Assembly: GCA_902523885.1 (NCBI GenBank)
Contig: CABZAV010000003.1
Location: 75,527-139,526, forward strand
Direction of reading: 5' to 3'
Source of the DNA: an uncultured SAR86 cluster bacterium
GTDB taxonomy: Bacteria; Pseudomonadota; Gammaproteobacteria; Magnimaribacterales; AG-339-G14
Length of the DNA stretch: 64,000 bases
In this document: in pieces, positions 9,161-19,267 of the stretch
Position numbering within the stretch: position 1 is the first letter of the stretch
Layout of the letters: every line of letters begins with the position of its first letter
Program-made: the position numbers and the translations under genes
Notes under the pieces: model-generated
Seen by the model: only the letters and a program-made list of their open reading frames with translations
Database searches by the model: none
Told to the model about the DNA's origin: nothing

Positions 9161-9961
9161 GTGTCAAAAAAACTAATCTTATTTTTAGGAATAGGTTTAT
9201 CAATTTTTTTGATAGATCTTTTGCTAAATCCACCCAATGAAGATAAAACTATTTATATTTCAAACGAAGAAGTTATTGCTTTAATCAATACTTGGAGTTT
9301 GCAAGTTGGAAGAGAGCCTAATAACGATGAGATAAGATCTATCATTGATAGTCTTATTGAAGAAGAAATTCTTTATAGAGAAGCTTTAAGGCTTGGCTTA
9401 GATAGCGAAGATAGAATTATCAAAAGAAGACTTGCCCAAAAAATCACTTTTCTAAAGCAGGAGACAATCTCAACCGAGCCGGAAATTGAAAAACTTGAAA
9501 AATTTTATGAAGAAACAAATGAAACATACTTGATCCCTCAAAATTTTAGTTTTACACATCTTTATTTTGCCGAAAACAAAAATGGAAACGAAAGAGCTGC
9601 TCAAGCCATGGAAGACCTTTTAAATGATAAATCAGTAATAAATGCTGACCCTTTTTTATTGGGCAAAAATTTTTCAAATAGGAGCTTGCTAGATATTGAA
9701 AGAGACTTTGGAGAAGCTTTTTCGAAAGCTTTTTTAACTTTATCGCTTGGCAATTGGCAAGGACCAGTTACATCTACTTACGGCAGTCACCTGGTAAAAA
9801 TTTTAGATAGTAATGAAGAATACATGCCATCTTTTGAAGAAGTGATTTCTCAAGTCAGAGTAGACTTTTTATTAAAACAAAGAGACCTGCAAATAAAGAA
9901 CTTCGTAGATGAATTAAAAACAGACTACCAAGTAATTATTAGTCCTAGATTTACACAATGA
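9161..9961 (+). CDS. PpiC/SurA-type (parvulin-like) membrane-anchored peptidyl-prolyl isomerase
   Basis: N-terminal TM; IDSLIEEEILYREALRLGL; QNFSFTHLYFAE; GDWGE-like ERDFGEAFSKAFLTLSLGNWQGPVTSTYGSHLVKI; GTG start. Confidence 0.8.
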   Translation: MSKKLILFLGIGLSIFLIDLLLNPPNEDKTIYISNEEVIALINTWSLQVGREPNNDEIRSIIDSLIEEEILYREALRLGLDSEDRIIKRRLAQKITFLKQETISTEPEIEKLEKFYEETNETYLIPQNFSFTHLYFAENKNGNERAAQAMEDLLNDKSVINADPFLLGKNFSNRSLLDIERDFGEAFSKAFLTLSLGNWQGPVTSTYGSHLVKILDSNEEYMPSFEEVISQVRVDFLLKQRDLQIKNFVDELKTDYQVIISPRFTQ

Positions 9962-10914
9962 CGCTTATTAAAAATTTTATTTTTTCTTGTCTAATTTTTT
10001 TAAGTATTAATTTATCGAGTCATGAGTTTAGTCCTGCTCATTTGATCATGAATGAGAAAGAAGACTCTAACTATGAGACTACTTGGATGTATCCAATAAG
10101 ATCTATTGGAGAAAGAGCATCTCTTTTATTTCCAGAAAAATGCACTGCTCTCAGCCAAATTCCTTATAGACAAGGTAAATATTCTATAGAAAAAATATCT
10201 CTCAACTGTGATTCAACTATTAGAGGAGCAGAAATCAAAGTTGTGGGACTAAGTGTCTTAAATGACGCTCTTGTGACGATTAACTTTTTAGATAAAAAAA
10301 GGTTTGAAGGGTTGATGAATTTGAAGAATTCGACAATTAAAATTCCTAAAAATGAGCAAACTTTTCCAACAGCCTATTTTGTTTTAGGTGTTGAGCATTT
10401 AATAGGCGGCCCAGATCATCTTTTATTTGTGATGGGCTTGTTATTTATAGTCTTCGGCTGGAAGAATTTATTAAAGACCATAACTGCCTTCACTTTAGCG
10501 CACAGTATCACTTTAGCGCTTTCAGTCTTGGGAATAGTGCAGCTTCCGTCTGGTAGTATCGAAGCATTAATTGCTTTGACCATTATTTATTTGGCCTTTG
10601 AAATTAACTCAGAAGACAAACTAAAGAAAACTCCATGGCTAATGGCGTTCGGTTTTGGTTTGCTTCATGGCTTTGGATTTGCTGGTGCCCTATCAGAAAT
10701 AGGAATAGCAAATGATCAACTTTTGCTATCTCTACTTTTTTTCAACATAGGAATTGAAATCGGCCAATTAATCATGATCCCAATTTTTCTTTTTGGAATC
10801 TACTTGCTTTCAAAAATAAAATTGGAAAGAGGTTCTTATATCGGTGCTTCTTATTTGTTAGGAGGTATTGGCAGTTATTGGTTTATCGAAAGGGTGATAG
10901 GCATTATGACTTAA
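9958..10914 (+). CDS. HupE/UreJ family membrane protein
   Basis: FVLGVEHLIGGPDHLLFVMGLLF; LAHSITLALSVLG; GLLHGFGFAGALSEIGI; overlaps previous gene by 4 nt. Confidence 0.87.
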   Translation: MTLIKNFIFSCLIFLSINLSSHEFSPAHLIMNEKEDSNYETTWMYPIRSIGERASLLFPEKCTALSQIPYRQGKYSIEKISLNCDSTIRGAEIKVVGLSVLNDALVTINFLDKKRFEGLMNLKNSTIKIPKNEQTFPTAYFVLGVEHLIGGPDHLLFVMGLLFIVFGWKNLLKTITAFTLAHSITLALSVLGIVQLPSGSIEALIALTIIYLAFEINSEDKLKKTPWLMAFGFGLLHGFGFAGALSEIGIANDQLLLSLLFFNIGIEIGQLIMIPIFLFGIYLLSKIKLERGSYIGASYLLGGIGSYWFIERVIGIMT

Positions 10915-10944
10915 AAAAAGGCTGCCTCAGCAGCCTTTTTTTCG
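10915..10944. terminator. Bidirectional Rho-independent terminator
   Basis: aaaaaaaGGCTGCctcaGCAGCCttttttt between convergent genes. Confidence 0.9.
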
Positions 10945-10949
10945 CTAAC

Positions 10950-11747
10950 TTAAATTAAAGGAATTTCACCACTTGCATAAGCTCTCACATCATTACAAGA
11001 TGCAATATCCTGAAACTCTTGATTTAAGTCAGAAGCAGTTGCTTGAAATTCTGCGTCACCCTCTTTTCTTCCTTCAACAGTCTGATGGAAATTACCCCAA
11101 GCATAGTCAAATTCTGCCTCATAATCAGGAGCAAGAATCATATAATTATAAGGCTCATCATATTCCAAACCTGAACTTAACCAAACTTCAAATTTATCTA
11201 TTACTGCTCTTAGATCTTCAACTCCTTTACCCTCATTATAAGTACATAGTTGATATTCTGATGAGAAATTAGTTAAATCCCAATCACCCATTGCAAAAGG
11301 ATCTCTTGGCATATAAGCATCGAAGGAAAAGGTTCTCTCGGCTTCACATTTAAGAATATTTTCATTATCTGTAAGAAAATTTTGAGCTCTATCGTAATTG
11401 TTCCAATTTTCCCAAGTTGCTTGAGAATCTTCTTTGGAATTCCAAACTAATTGCCAGAAACCTCCTTCGGTATCATCCTCTCTTTGTTCTTCGTAGGCTA
11501 TTCCAAAAGACTGAATCATAGAAGAATCTATTTCTACTTGAATCTCTTGCCAAGTAGGTAACATTGTCTCTGCAAATGCCTCAGGTGAATAATCAGGACC
11601 GCCGGTGCAGGGGACATATTCAACATAAAACTTTTGGGGGTAAGTATCTGATCCTAAATCAGAATAAGTTGGAGTTGATTCACTGCTGCAAGCAGAAATA
11701 ACTCCAAGCAAGGCTACAAGCATTGCTATTTTATATTTTATTTTCAT
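10950..11747 (-). CDS. Lipoprotein with two repeated domains, unknown function
   Basis: Lipobox ...LLGVISACSSES; start reset from 11810 to 11747 based on AGGAGAG SD; distant resemblance to the 511-1218 product around the central GDW. Confidence 0.8.
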   Translation of the reverse strand: MKIKYKIAMLVALLGVISACSSESTPTYSDLGSDTYPQKFYVEYVPCTGGPDYSPEAFAETMLPTWQEIQVEIDSSMIQSFGIAYEEQREDDTEGGFWQLVWNSKEDSQATWENWNNYDRAQNFLTDNENILKCEAERTFSFDAYMPRDPFAMGDWDLTNFSSEYQLCTYNEGKGVEDLRAVIDKFEVWLSSGLEYDEPYNYMILAPDYEAEFDYAWGNFHQTVEGRKEGDAEFQATASDLNQEFQDIASCNDVRAYASGEIPLI

Positions 11748-11806
11748 TTTTCTCTCCTTTGAAAAATTTATAAGAGGATTAAGATTAGTAGATTTCTGAT
11801 CTTTCT

Positions 11807-12670
11807 TCAAATCTTAATAGTTTCTTTTATTTTCTCTTTGAGTTTTTCTAAATGTGGATTGTTTTTATTTGAAAATATTTCATTCAATTTTTCTTCATGA
11901 TCCCTAAAATCTAGGATCCCTTTTTTATAACTATCTCTAGCTTTTAAATTTTTCCAATAAGCCTTAATTTTAGGAAGCTCCGACATCTCCAGTACTGAAT
12001 CAAGCCTCAAATCTTGCAATCTATAAAAGCAACACATTAAATTGATATCGGCATGGCTAAAATCACCGAATAAAAATCCATCTTCTGGTAAGTTTTTTTC
12101 GAGCTCTGATATTCCTTGCACAAAACCCTTGTATGCAAGAGGACCAACCCTATCTTTAAGCGACGAAAAATACATAGTTACAAAGGCAATTTTTCTTTCC
12201 CTGCGAGGATGTCTAAGAATAATATTCCATATGGCTTTATAACTTAATTTTTTAATTAACGTCTCTATCAAACTCATAGAGAAAAGCGGAATGGTAGTTC
12301 CCAAAGTTTTTCCCATTGGGACGCCTTCTGTGATGGTAGTATCGTAAACCCAATTTCTTAATTTTTCCCGACTTGCCTCATCTTTTGGCCATAGATTTAC
12401 ATTATTTTCCCCTTCTAGATCGTCTAATCTTTCAATAATATAGGCGCTGTCTCTGACTATTTCATCGTTGATCTTCAATACAGGAACCACCCCAGTTGGG
12501 TTTACATTTTTAAGGTAATCTTTGGTAATGTTTTCTGCTTCTTCATAGTGATCGCATAATTTAATCGGGACATGATCAAATTCGAGCCCCTTTTCGAATA
12601 GTGCAACTCTTACCATTTGGCTACAAAGTGACCAATTGGCATGATAAAGAGTAAGTTTTGGTTTCGTCAT
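11807..12670 (-). CDS. Glutathione S-transferase family protein
   Basis: LTLYHANWSLCSQMVRVALFEKGLEFDHVPI...NPTGVVPVLKINDEIVRDSAYIIERLDDL: GST N-domain. Confidence 0.85.
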   Translation of the reverse strand: MTKPKLTLYHANWSLCSQMVRVALFEKGLEFDHVPIKLCDHYEEAENITKDYLKNVNPTGVVPVLKINDEIVRDSAYIIERLDDLEGENNVNLWPKDEASREKLRNWVYDTTITEGVPMGKTLGTTIPLFSMSLIETLIKKLSYKAIWNIILRHPRRERKIAFVTMYFSSLKDRVGPLAYKGFVQGISELEKNLPEDGFLFGDFSHADINLMCCFYRLQDLRLDSVLEMSELPKIKAYWKNLKARDSYKKGILDFRDHEEKLNEIFSNKNNPHLEKLKEKIKETIKI

Positions 12671-12736
12671 AATTCAACAGGTTGCATCATGTCTTCTTAT
12701 AATATAGTTTAGATTAAGGATATCAATTTTAGGTAA

Positions 12737-13117
12737 ATGCTAGATAAAGTTTTTTTGTTTTTATTTGGGCTCGAATGGCTTGGCTTCGGGATTCTGGGTT
12801 TATTTTTTCCTGAGATAATCACTGGTCTCCTTGGGGTCTATGAATATTCAGCAGTTTATTTAAATGAAACCAGAGCTCTGTATGCTTTTTTTACTCTCAT
12901 TGGCCTGATGTCTTTTATAAGTATTTATCGAATAAATTTAAGAAAAAAAGTTTATCTAACTTATGCAATTTTCTTAGGAAGCTTCGTCGTAGGAAGAATT
13001 ATAAGTTTTCTATTAGACGATAGTTTGAATACAACTACTTTTTATATTTTCTTAAATGAAATAGTCGTTTTTGTAATTTGTTTTTGGCGCTATTCAAAAA
13101 GAGACTTTATTTTCTAG
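12737..13117 (+). CDS. DUF4345-like membrane protein
   Basis: Four hydrophobic segments; ETRALYAFFTLIGL; family assignment from memory. Confidence 0.6.
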   Translation: MLDKVFLFLFGLEWLGFGILGLFFPEIITGLLGVYEYSAVYLNETRALYAFFTLIGLMSFISIYRINLRKKVYLTYAIFLGSFVVGRIISFLLDDSLNTTTFYIFLNEIVVFVICFWRYSKRDFIF

Positions 13118-14055
13118 AGTAGATTTTCTTTCAAAAACTCTAGTGCATCTTTTTTACAGGCTCGTCTTAAATCCCAAGTCCCGCCAGTCCATGCCCCGAA
13201 CTTTGCAATTTCTTCAAATAATTTTAATCTGTCCTCCGGGCTATTCAGTGATAGTACCTTTCCATCATCTGTTTCATAAGTCATGTCACCGTTATTATCT
13301 ATTTTTGCAAATCTTGATACTTTTGGGGCTATTGAATCAGGCCAAAAAGTTTTGGGATACATTGAATCAAAACCATGCAACCCTCCTTGGTAGAGAATAT
13401 CTTTACAATTAGCTCCTGATTCATTTATCCCTATAGTCAATTCCTGAGCAAGGTTAAAAGGAGTGTAATCATCTTGGTCACCCAAAAGATTTAGAATCGG
13501 TGCTTTTGTCCATCTCATCTCTTCGGGCCAATATGAAGCTAAAGGATAATAATTTAAATGTAGTGCAAACCTCTCTCCATCTGGAGCTAACTTTTCTGCC
13601 AATGGCAACCATCCTGCGTAAAGAGACGAGCCTGCACCTAAACTCCAACCACAAATACCGATCTTATTTTTGTCTATATCAGGGTGTTTAGAAAGAAACT
13701 TTAAAGGTTCAAATGCATCAGCCAAAATCATTGCTGTGGTGACGGCCATTTGTTCTTCCGCTGTTGAAGTCACACCTCTTGATTCAAAACTATTTACCTG
13801 AAACACAGCTATACCAGATTCCAAAATATCCTTGATCATTTCATATTGTGCAGCGCCCCATCCACCACTGTGGTGAACACAAACCATGCAAGAATATGGT
13901 TTTTTTCCTTCTTCAGGAAATAATAACCATCCTTCTAAGTCTTGCTCTGGCAAGTTATCTAATTCATTTACGATGTGAAAAAATTCAAAAGGATTGGTTG
14001 ATTTGTACTTTATGAAACCAAAATCTCCCTCTTTGAAGCTTAAATCTTCATTCAT
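13114..14055 (-). CDS. Alpha/beta hydrolase, dienelactone hydrolase-like
   Basis: PYSCMVCVHHSGGWG; KIGICGWSLGAGSSLYAGW nucleophile elbow; LLGDQDDYTP; LHGFD. Confidence 0.82.
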   Translation of the reverse strand: MNEDLSFKEGDFGFIKYKSTNPFEFFHIVNELDNLPEQDLEGWLLFPEEGKKPYSCMVCVHHSGGWGAAQYEMIKDILESGIAVFQVNSFESRGVTSTAEEQMAVTTAMILADAFEPLKFLSKHPDIDKNKIGICGWSLGAGSSLYAGWLPLAEKLAPDGERFALHLNYYPLASYWPEEMRWTKAPILNLLGDQDDYTPFNLAQELTIGINESGANCKDILYQGGLHGFDSMYPKTFWPDSIAPKVSRFAKIDNNGDMTYETDDGKVLSLNSPEDRLKLFEEIAKFGAWTGGTWDLRRACKKDALEFLKENLL

Positions 14056-14185
14056 AATTACCTATAAAATGTAGTCAGGAATATATTATATTTTAGATAT
14101 GATATATCAATAAAATTTGGCATAATAGTTTTCCTTTTACTGAATCCAGTATCATTTAAGGGAAGGAATTTTAGAGAGAAGAATT

Positions 14186-15709
14186 TTGAATCATAATTTA
14201 CCAATACCTAGCTTATTAGACATCGCGATAAAAAAAAGCGAAGGCATTCAGATAAAAAATGGTGCTTTTGTTGTCACTACGGGTAAAAGAACTGGAAGAA
14301 GTCCAGCAGATAGATTTTTAGTTGACGATGCTTTGACACATGGTGTTGTCGATTGGGGCGAGAACAATCAACCGATAGAAGCTGAAAAATTTTTAAATCT
14401 TTGGGATGAATCCGAAGAGTATCTTAAGAGTAAAGATAAATATACAGCTGATCTTCATGTTGGTGCCAGCTCGGAACATTACCAGCCGGTAACAATTGAG
14501 AATGAATTCGCTTGGCAAAATATGTTTTGTCAAAGCTTATTTATTAAAACGGAATCTTTCAACCCCAAATCAAAAGATGTTTGGCAACTTAGATCTGTTC
14601 CAAGCTTCAAATGTGATCCTAGTCGTCATGGAACGAATTCCGATGGAACGGTAATAATCAATTTTTCAACCAAACAGATCTTAATCCTTGGAATTGGTTA
14701 TGCAGGAGAAATGAAAAAATCTATGTTTGGGATTATGAATTTTATTCTTCCCGAAGAAGATGTCTTATCGATGCACTGTGCAGCTAATGCAGGAAAAGAT
14801 GGCGATGTGTCATTGTTTTTTGGACTATCGGGTACCGGGAAAACAACTCTTTCAGCAGATCCTGAAAGATGGCTAATTGGCGACGACGAGCATGGTTGGG
14901 GAGACGGTATTGTTTTTAACATTGAAGGCGGATGCTATGCCAAAACTGTAGACCTATCTCAAAAAAATGAACCAGTTATTTGGAACGCAATAAAAAACGG
15001 CACCATTTTGGAAAACGTAATTTTTGATCCTAACAGTTTAGAGGTAGATTACACCGATCAATCTTTAACTGAAAATACCAGGGCTTGTTATCCTCTTAGT
15101 CACGTTGATCAACATTTAGAAAAAAATTATGGGGGCGAGCCGCAAAATATTATCTTTTTAACTTGCGATCTATCCGGAGTGATGCCACCGGTTTCAATAT
15201 TATCCAAAGAGCAGGCTGCCTATCATTTTTTAAGTGGTTATACAGCAAAAGTTGGCTCTACTGAATTAGGATCGACTGAAGAAATATCTTCTACTTTTTC
15301 AAACTGTTTTGGTGCACCATTTTTCCCAAGAAAAGCTCAAGTATATGCAGATCTATTAATGAAAAGAATTGAAGGCTTTGGTAGCAAAGTTTATATAGTA
15401 AATTCTGGTTGGACTGGAGGATCTTATGGGGTTGGAGAAAGATTTAACATTCCAACTACTCGAAATATTATTAAAGCAATTCAGTCAGGGTCTATTGAAG
15501 AAAGTCCAAAATCTAAACTCGACATTATGAACGTAGAAATTCCTACAGAACTAGATGGAGTAGAAACTAAAATTTTGAATCCATCTGAAACTTGGTCTGA
15601 CCAGGGTCTCTATAAAAAAGCAGCTGAAGATTTGGCGATTAAGTTTAATGAGAACATCTCTAAATTTGAAGTAACAGACGAAATCCTTGCTTCTGGCCCT
15701 TCTACCTAA
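14186..15709 (+). CDS. pckA: Phosphoenolpyruvate carboxykinase (ATP)
   Basis: [53 protein letters not shown] start. Confidence 0.96.
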   Translation: MNHNLPIPSLLDIAIKKSEGIQIKNGAFVVTTGKRTGRSPADRFLVDDALTHGVVDWGENNQPIEAEKFLNLWDESEEYLKSKDKYTADLHVGASSEHYQPVTIENEFAWQNMFCQSLFIKTESFNPKSKDVWQLRSVPSFKCDPSRHGTNSDGTVIINFSTKQILILGIGYAGEMKKSMFGIMNFILPEEDVLSMHCAANAGKDGDVSLFFGLSGTGKTTLSADPERWLIGDDEHGWGDGIVFNIEGGCYAKTVDLSQKNEPVIWNAIKNGTILENVIFDPNSLEVDYTDQSLTENTRACYPLSHVDQHLEKNYGGEPQNIIFLTCDLSGVMPPVSILSKEQAAYHFLSGYTAKVGSTELGSTEEISSTFSNCFGAPFFPRKAQVYADLLMKRIEGFGSKVYIVNSGWTGGSYGVGERFNIPTTRNIIKAIQSGSIEESPKSKLDIMNVEIPTELDGVETKILNPSETWSDQGLYKKAAEDLAIKFNENISKFEVTDEILASGPST

Positions 15710-15762
15710 TTAGACTATAGAAACTTATTTTAATTTGAGTCATTAATTATTGAATAAAATTC

Positions 15763-17313
15763 ATGCCAAATGCATTTAAGGACTCACTAAAAAAATTAAG
15801 TGATCTCAACCTTGCTAATTATTCAAACTTTTCTCAAAGAGGTATTGAGAAAGAATCCTTAAGAGTTAGTGATTCTGAAATATCTAACTCGGATCATCCA
15901 AAAGTTTTAGGCTCAGCCCTAACAAACCCTTTTATTACAACGGATTTCTCTGAAGCTTTATTGGAGTTTATTACGAGAAAATCCTCTTCAGTTGAAAAAG
16001 CTCTTGATGATTTAAAAATTATTCTAGCCTACACACATCAAAATATTGATGATGTTATTTGGCCAGGTAGTGTCCCTTGCTCTATAAAAGAAGAATCAAA
16101 GATTAGAATTGCAAATTATGGAATTAGTAATTCAGGAAAACTAAAGGAACTTTATAGGATCGGACTAAGTTATAGATATGGAAGCATGATGCAGTGTGTA
16201 TCAGGCATCCATTATAATTTTTCATTGAATGAAGATTTTTTTAAAAAATGGCAAGGTCAGAAAGAGAACTTTCGATCTTTTCAAGACGAAAAGTATTTGA
16301 ACTTGGTAAGAAATTTTAGGAAAAATGCTTGGCTTCTTCTTTATTTATTTGGTGCGAGTCCAGTTGTCCCAAATACCTTCCTAACCGATAGAAAAAATTT
16401 CCTCAAACCTCTCAACAGCGAAGACTCTTTTTTAGAAAATGCAACCTGTTTGAGGATGAGTGAATTAGGCTATATGTCTGAAGCTCAAGATAACCTGAAT
16501 ATTGCTTATAACACCTTGGACGAATATATATCTGACCTGAGAAATGCTTTGACGAAAAAGTATGAGCCGTATGAAAAAATTGGCTTAAAAAAAGGGAATC
16601 AACACATACAAATTAATGACTCAATTATTCAAATTGAAAACGAATATTACAGTTCTATAAGACCAAAAAGAGTTGTTGATAGTGGCCAAAGGCCTATAAA
16701 TGTTTTAAAAAACAAGGGCATAGAATATGTAGAGGTAAGATGTTTGGATAATAATCCCTTTCTTAGAGGTAGCATTGATAAACATACAGCTTATTTTATT
16801 GAAGCTTACCTTATGGTTTCGCTTATTGACGAAAATTACTCTTTTGATGAAATTAGAATTAAAGAAATTCAAGACAACTGGCAAAATACAGTCAGAAATG
16901 GCAGAGATTCAAAGCTGTTGCTAAAGCGCGATGGTAAAACTATTTCTGTTAAAGATGCCGCCAATGAAGTATTTAGCAAAATTTATGACTATGCCTACGC
17001 TCTTCCAATTGAGGCATACGATCTTAAAAATAAAATCTTAAGGTCTTTAGATGTACAAAAATCAAAAATTCGTGACTCAGAGTTAACGCCTTCGGGAAAG
17101 ATTTTAAAAGAAATGCAAGAAAAAAATCTTACTTGGGATGAATTTTGCAACGTTAGAGCAGAAAAAAATATTAGTTATTATAAATCCTTAAAAAAAGATA
17201 CAACAAATATAAAAATATCTTCAGAGATTTCACTTGAAGATTTTGAAAAATTAGAGTCTTCGAAACAAGTTGATTTTGATACTTTTTTAAAGGATTATTT
17301 AAACGCTATATAA
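15763..17313 (+). CDS. gshA: Glutamate-cysteine ligase (E. coli-type)
   Basis: RGIEKESLRV; TDFSEALLEFITRK; MMQCVSGIHYNFS; YVEVRCLDNNPF. Confidence 0.93.
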   Translation: MPNAFKDSLKKLSDLNLANYSNFSQRGIEKESLRVSDSEISNSDHPKVLGSALTNPFITTDFSEALLEFITRKSSSVEKALDDLKIILAYTHQNIDDVIWPGSVPCSIKEESKIRIANYGISNSGKLKELYRIGLSYRYGSMMQCVSGIHYNFSLNEDFFKKWQGQKENFRSFQDEKYLNLVRNFRKNAWLLLYLFGASPVVPNTFLTDRKNFLKPLNSEDSFLENATCLRMSELGYMSEAQDNLNIAYNTLDEYISDLRNALTKKYEPYEKIGLKKGNQHIQINDSIIQIENEYYSSIRPKRVVDSGQRPINVLKNKGIEYVEVRCLDNNPFLRGSIDKHTAYFIEAYLMVSLIDENYSFDEIRIKEIQDNWQNTVRNGRDSKLLLKRDGKTISVKDAANEVFSKIYDYAYALPIEAYDLKNKILRSLDVQKSKIRDSELTPSGKILKEMQEKNLTWDEFCNVRAEKNISYYKSLKKDTTNIKISSEISLEDFEKLESSKQVDFDTFLKDYLNAI

Positions 17314-17326
17314 AAAGGAGAAGTTG

Positions 17327-18301
17327 ATGAAGGCATATGTTTGTAGAGAATTCGGACCGGTTGAATCTCATAAGGTTGAGGAAGTAGAAGATCCTAGAGC
17401 TGAGGCCGGCCAAGTTGTAGTTGATGTAAAAGCTGCAGGAGTGAGCTTCCCTGACGTTTTAATTGTTCAAGGAAAGTATCAATTTCAACCTCCTTTTCCT
17501 TTTTCTCCAGGAGGAGAAATTGCAGGTGTAATTAGTGAAGTTGGCGAAGGCGTTGTCGATTGGAAGGTAGGAGATCGAGTAATTGCTATGACTGGAAATG
17601 GCGGGATTGCTGAGAAGGTAGTGGCTTTTGAAATGACTTTGATGCCACTTCCAGAAACAATGGATTTTAAAGACGGCGCAGCATTTCCTCTTAACTATGG
17701 AACTACTTATCACGCCTTAAAACAAAGAGGCCAATTGCAATCTGGCGAAACTCTTCTCGTTACTGGCGCTGGAGGAGGAGTTGGCACAACAGCTATTGAA
17801 ATTGGTAAAGCAATGGGAGCGAAAGTAATTGCTGCAGCCAGCACCGAAGAAAAATTAGAGATTGCTAAAAACCTTGGTGCCGACGAAACAATAAATTATA
17901 GCGATGGTGAACTGAAAGAAAAAGTAAAGGCTTTAACCGATGGTTTAGGAGCAGATGTTATTTACGATCCAATCGGCGGGGATATTTTTTTACAATGCAT
18001 GCGATGTGTAAATTGGAAAGGCAGAGTTTTAGTAATTGGTTTTGCAAGCGGTCCTATTCCTGAAGTACCTACTAACCTAGCACTACTTAAAGGGTGTTCT
18101 ATCGTAGGTGTTTTTTGGGGAAGGTTCACTGGCGCTGAGCCAGAAGAAAATTCAAAAAACTTTGACGAATTATTTGCGCTTCATGCCGAAGGCAAACTCA
18201 AACCACAAATTACCAAAAGCTACTCTCTAGATAATGCAGCCGAAGCGATATCGTCTTTAGAAAACAGAAAAGCTACTGGGAAAGTAGTTATAGAAATTTA
18301 A
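17327..18301 (+). CDS. NADPH:quinone oxidoreductase-like MDR protein
   Basis: LLVTGAGGGVGTTAIEIGKAMGAKVIAAAST; start at ATG (17327) behind AAGGAG rather than TTG at 17324. Confidence 0.88.
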   Translation: MKAYVCREFGPVESHKVEEVEDPRAEAGQVVVDVKAAGVSFPDVLIVQGKYQFQPPFPFSPGGEIAGVISEVGEGVVDWKVGDRVIAMTGNGGIAEKVVAFEMTLMPLPETMDFKDGAAFPLNYGTTYHALKQRGQLQSGETLLVTGAGGGVGTTAIEIGKAMGAKVIAAASTEEKLEIAKNLGADETINYSDGELKEKVKALTDGLGADVIYDPIGGDIFLQCMRCVNWKGRVLVIGFASGPIPEVPTNLALLKGCSIVGVFWGRFTGAEPEENSKNFDELFALHAEGKLKPQITKSYSLDNAAEAISSLENRKATGKVVIEI

Positions 18302-18331
18302 AAAAAAGGAGGCTTTAGCCTCCTTTTTTTA
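18299..18331. terminator. Bidirectional Rho-independent terminator
   Basis: aaaaaaaGGAGGCtttaGCCTCCttttttt between convergent genes. Confidence 0.9.
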
Positions 18332-18342
18332 TTAACAAAGCT

Positions 18343-18756
18343 TTATTCTTTTGGTTCTGGTGCAGTCCAGATTGGAAGAATCAAACTTATTAAAACAACT
18401 ATTATAAATATAATTGCCATCGGATCTGCTGGTATTAAAGAAAATGCATCCAAAGATCCACCACCAAAAAAATCAACAATTGCTTGAGAGCTTTCGGATA
18501 TTTCATCCAATTGTGCAAGACTGTAAGCCACTCCTTCCTGTTGTGAGTAAAGAAAGCCTAAAGTTAAACAATTAAAATAGACAACTGTAATGGAAAAAAG
18601 AGTTGCTAGAATTTTACCAACAATTGTTGCTCCATCTTGATACATTCTGTAAACGCCTCCAAAAGCCATAAAAAGCAAAAAGGTAAAGACCATTAAATAA
18701 AGGGCGTTACTTATTAAAAAAGAATTAAATTGTGAAATTATTTGAAATTCAGTCAT
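18343..18756 (-). CDS. Small multi-pass membrane protein, paralog of the adjacent gene
   Basis: Three to four hydrophobic segments; aligns along its length with 18765-19169 product. Confidence 0.78.
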   Translation of the reverse strand: MTEFQIISQFNSFLISNALYLMVFTFLLFMAFGGVYRMYQDGATIVGKILATLFSITVVYFNCLTLGFLYSQQEGVAYSLAQLDEISESSQAIVDFFGGGSLDAFSLIPADPMAIIFIIVVLISLILPIWTAPEPKE

Positions 18757-18764
18757 TTCTCCTC

Positions 18765-19169
18765 CTATGCCTTAGTCCAAATTCTTGCAAACAACATAAT
18801 TGTTACAACTGTCCACCAAGCCGTATTAATTGGGTTAGCGGTAAAAATATTTTGTGCGCCACTTGGTTCACCTGTTCCATAAACATCTACAAAACCTTGT
18901 GCTCCGGCACTTATGGTTTCTAATTGCTCAAATCCATAAGCTGTTCCAGCTAAAAGACTAAATAGAATAGCCCCAACAGTTAAACCGTTAAAAATTATTC
19001 CAAGACTAAACAAAGAAACTAATGATTTGCTTACAATATCTGCGTCTTCTGCTCTTACTTGGTTAGCAGCTCTGAAAGCCACCCAAAGTAAGAAAAATAC
19101 GCCAGCTTGATAGATGGCATTTGCCATTAGTCCACCATTCATAGTAGACCATAATTGATATTCTTCCAT
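18765..19169 (-). CDS. Small multi-pass membrane protein, paralog of the adjacent gene
   Basis: Start moved to MEEYQ because TTAGGAGGAGAG lies just upstream; hydrophobic; aligns with 18343-18756 product. Confidence 0.78.
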   Translation of the reverse strand: MEEYQLWSTMNGGLMANAIYQAGVFFLLWVAFRAANQVRAEDADIVSKSLVSLFSLGIIFNGLTVGAILFSLLAGTAYGFEQLETISAGAQGFVDVYGTGEPSGAQNIFTANPINTAWWTVVTIMLFARIWTKA

Positions 19170-19267
19170 ATTCTCTCCTCCTAATATGTAGTAAATAAGA
19201 TTAATTCTCATTTAAATCATATCAGATAAAAACTTAGTGAAAAACTTTTAATACGACAGTAAGGTGA

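Noticed and set aside
10973-11272. 99-aa plus-strand ORF
   Set aside because: Antisense to the lipoprotein gene; no SD or recognisable motif.
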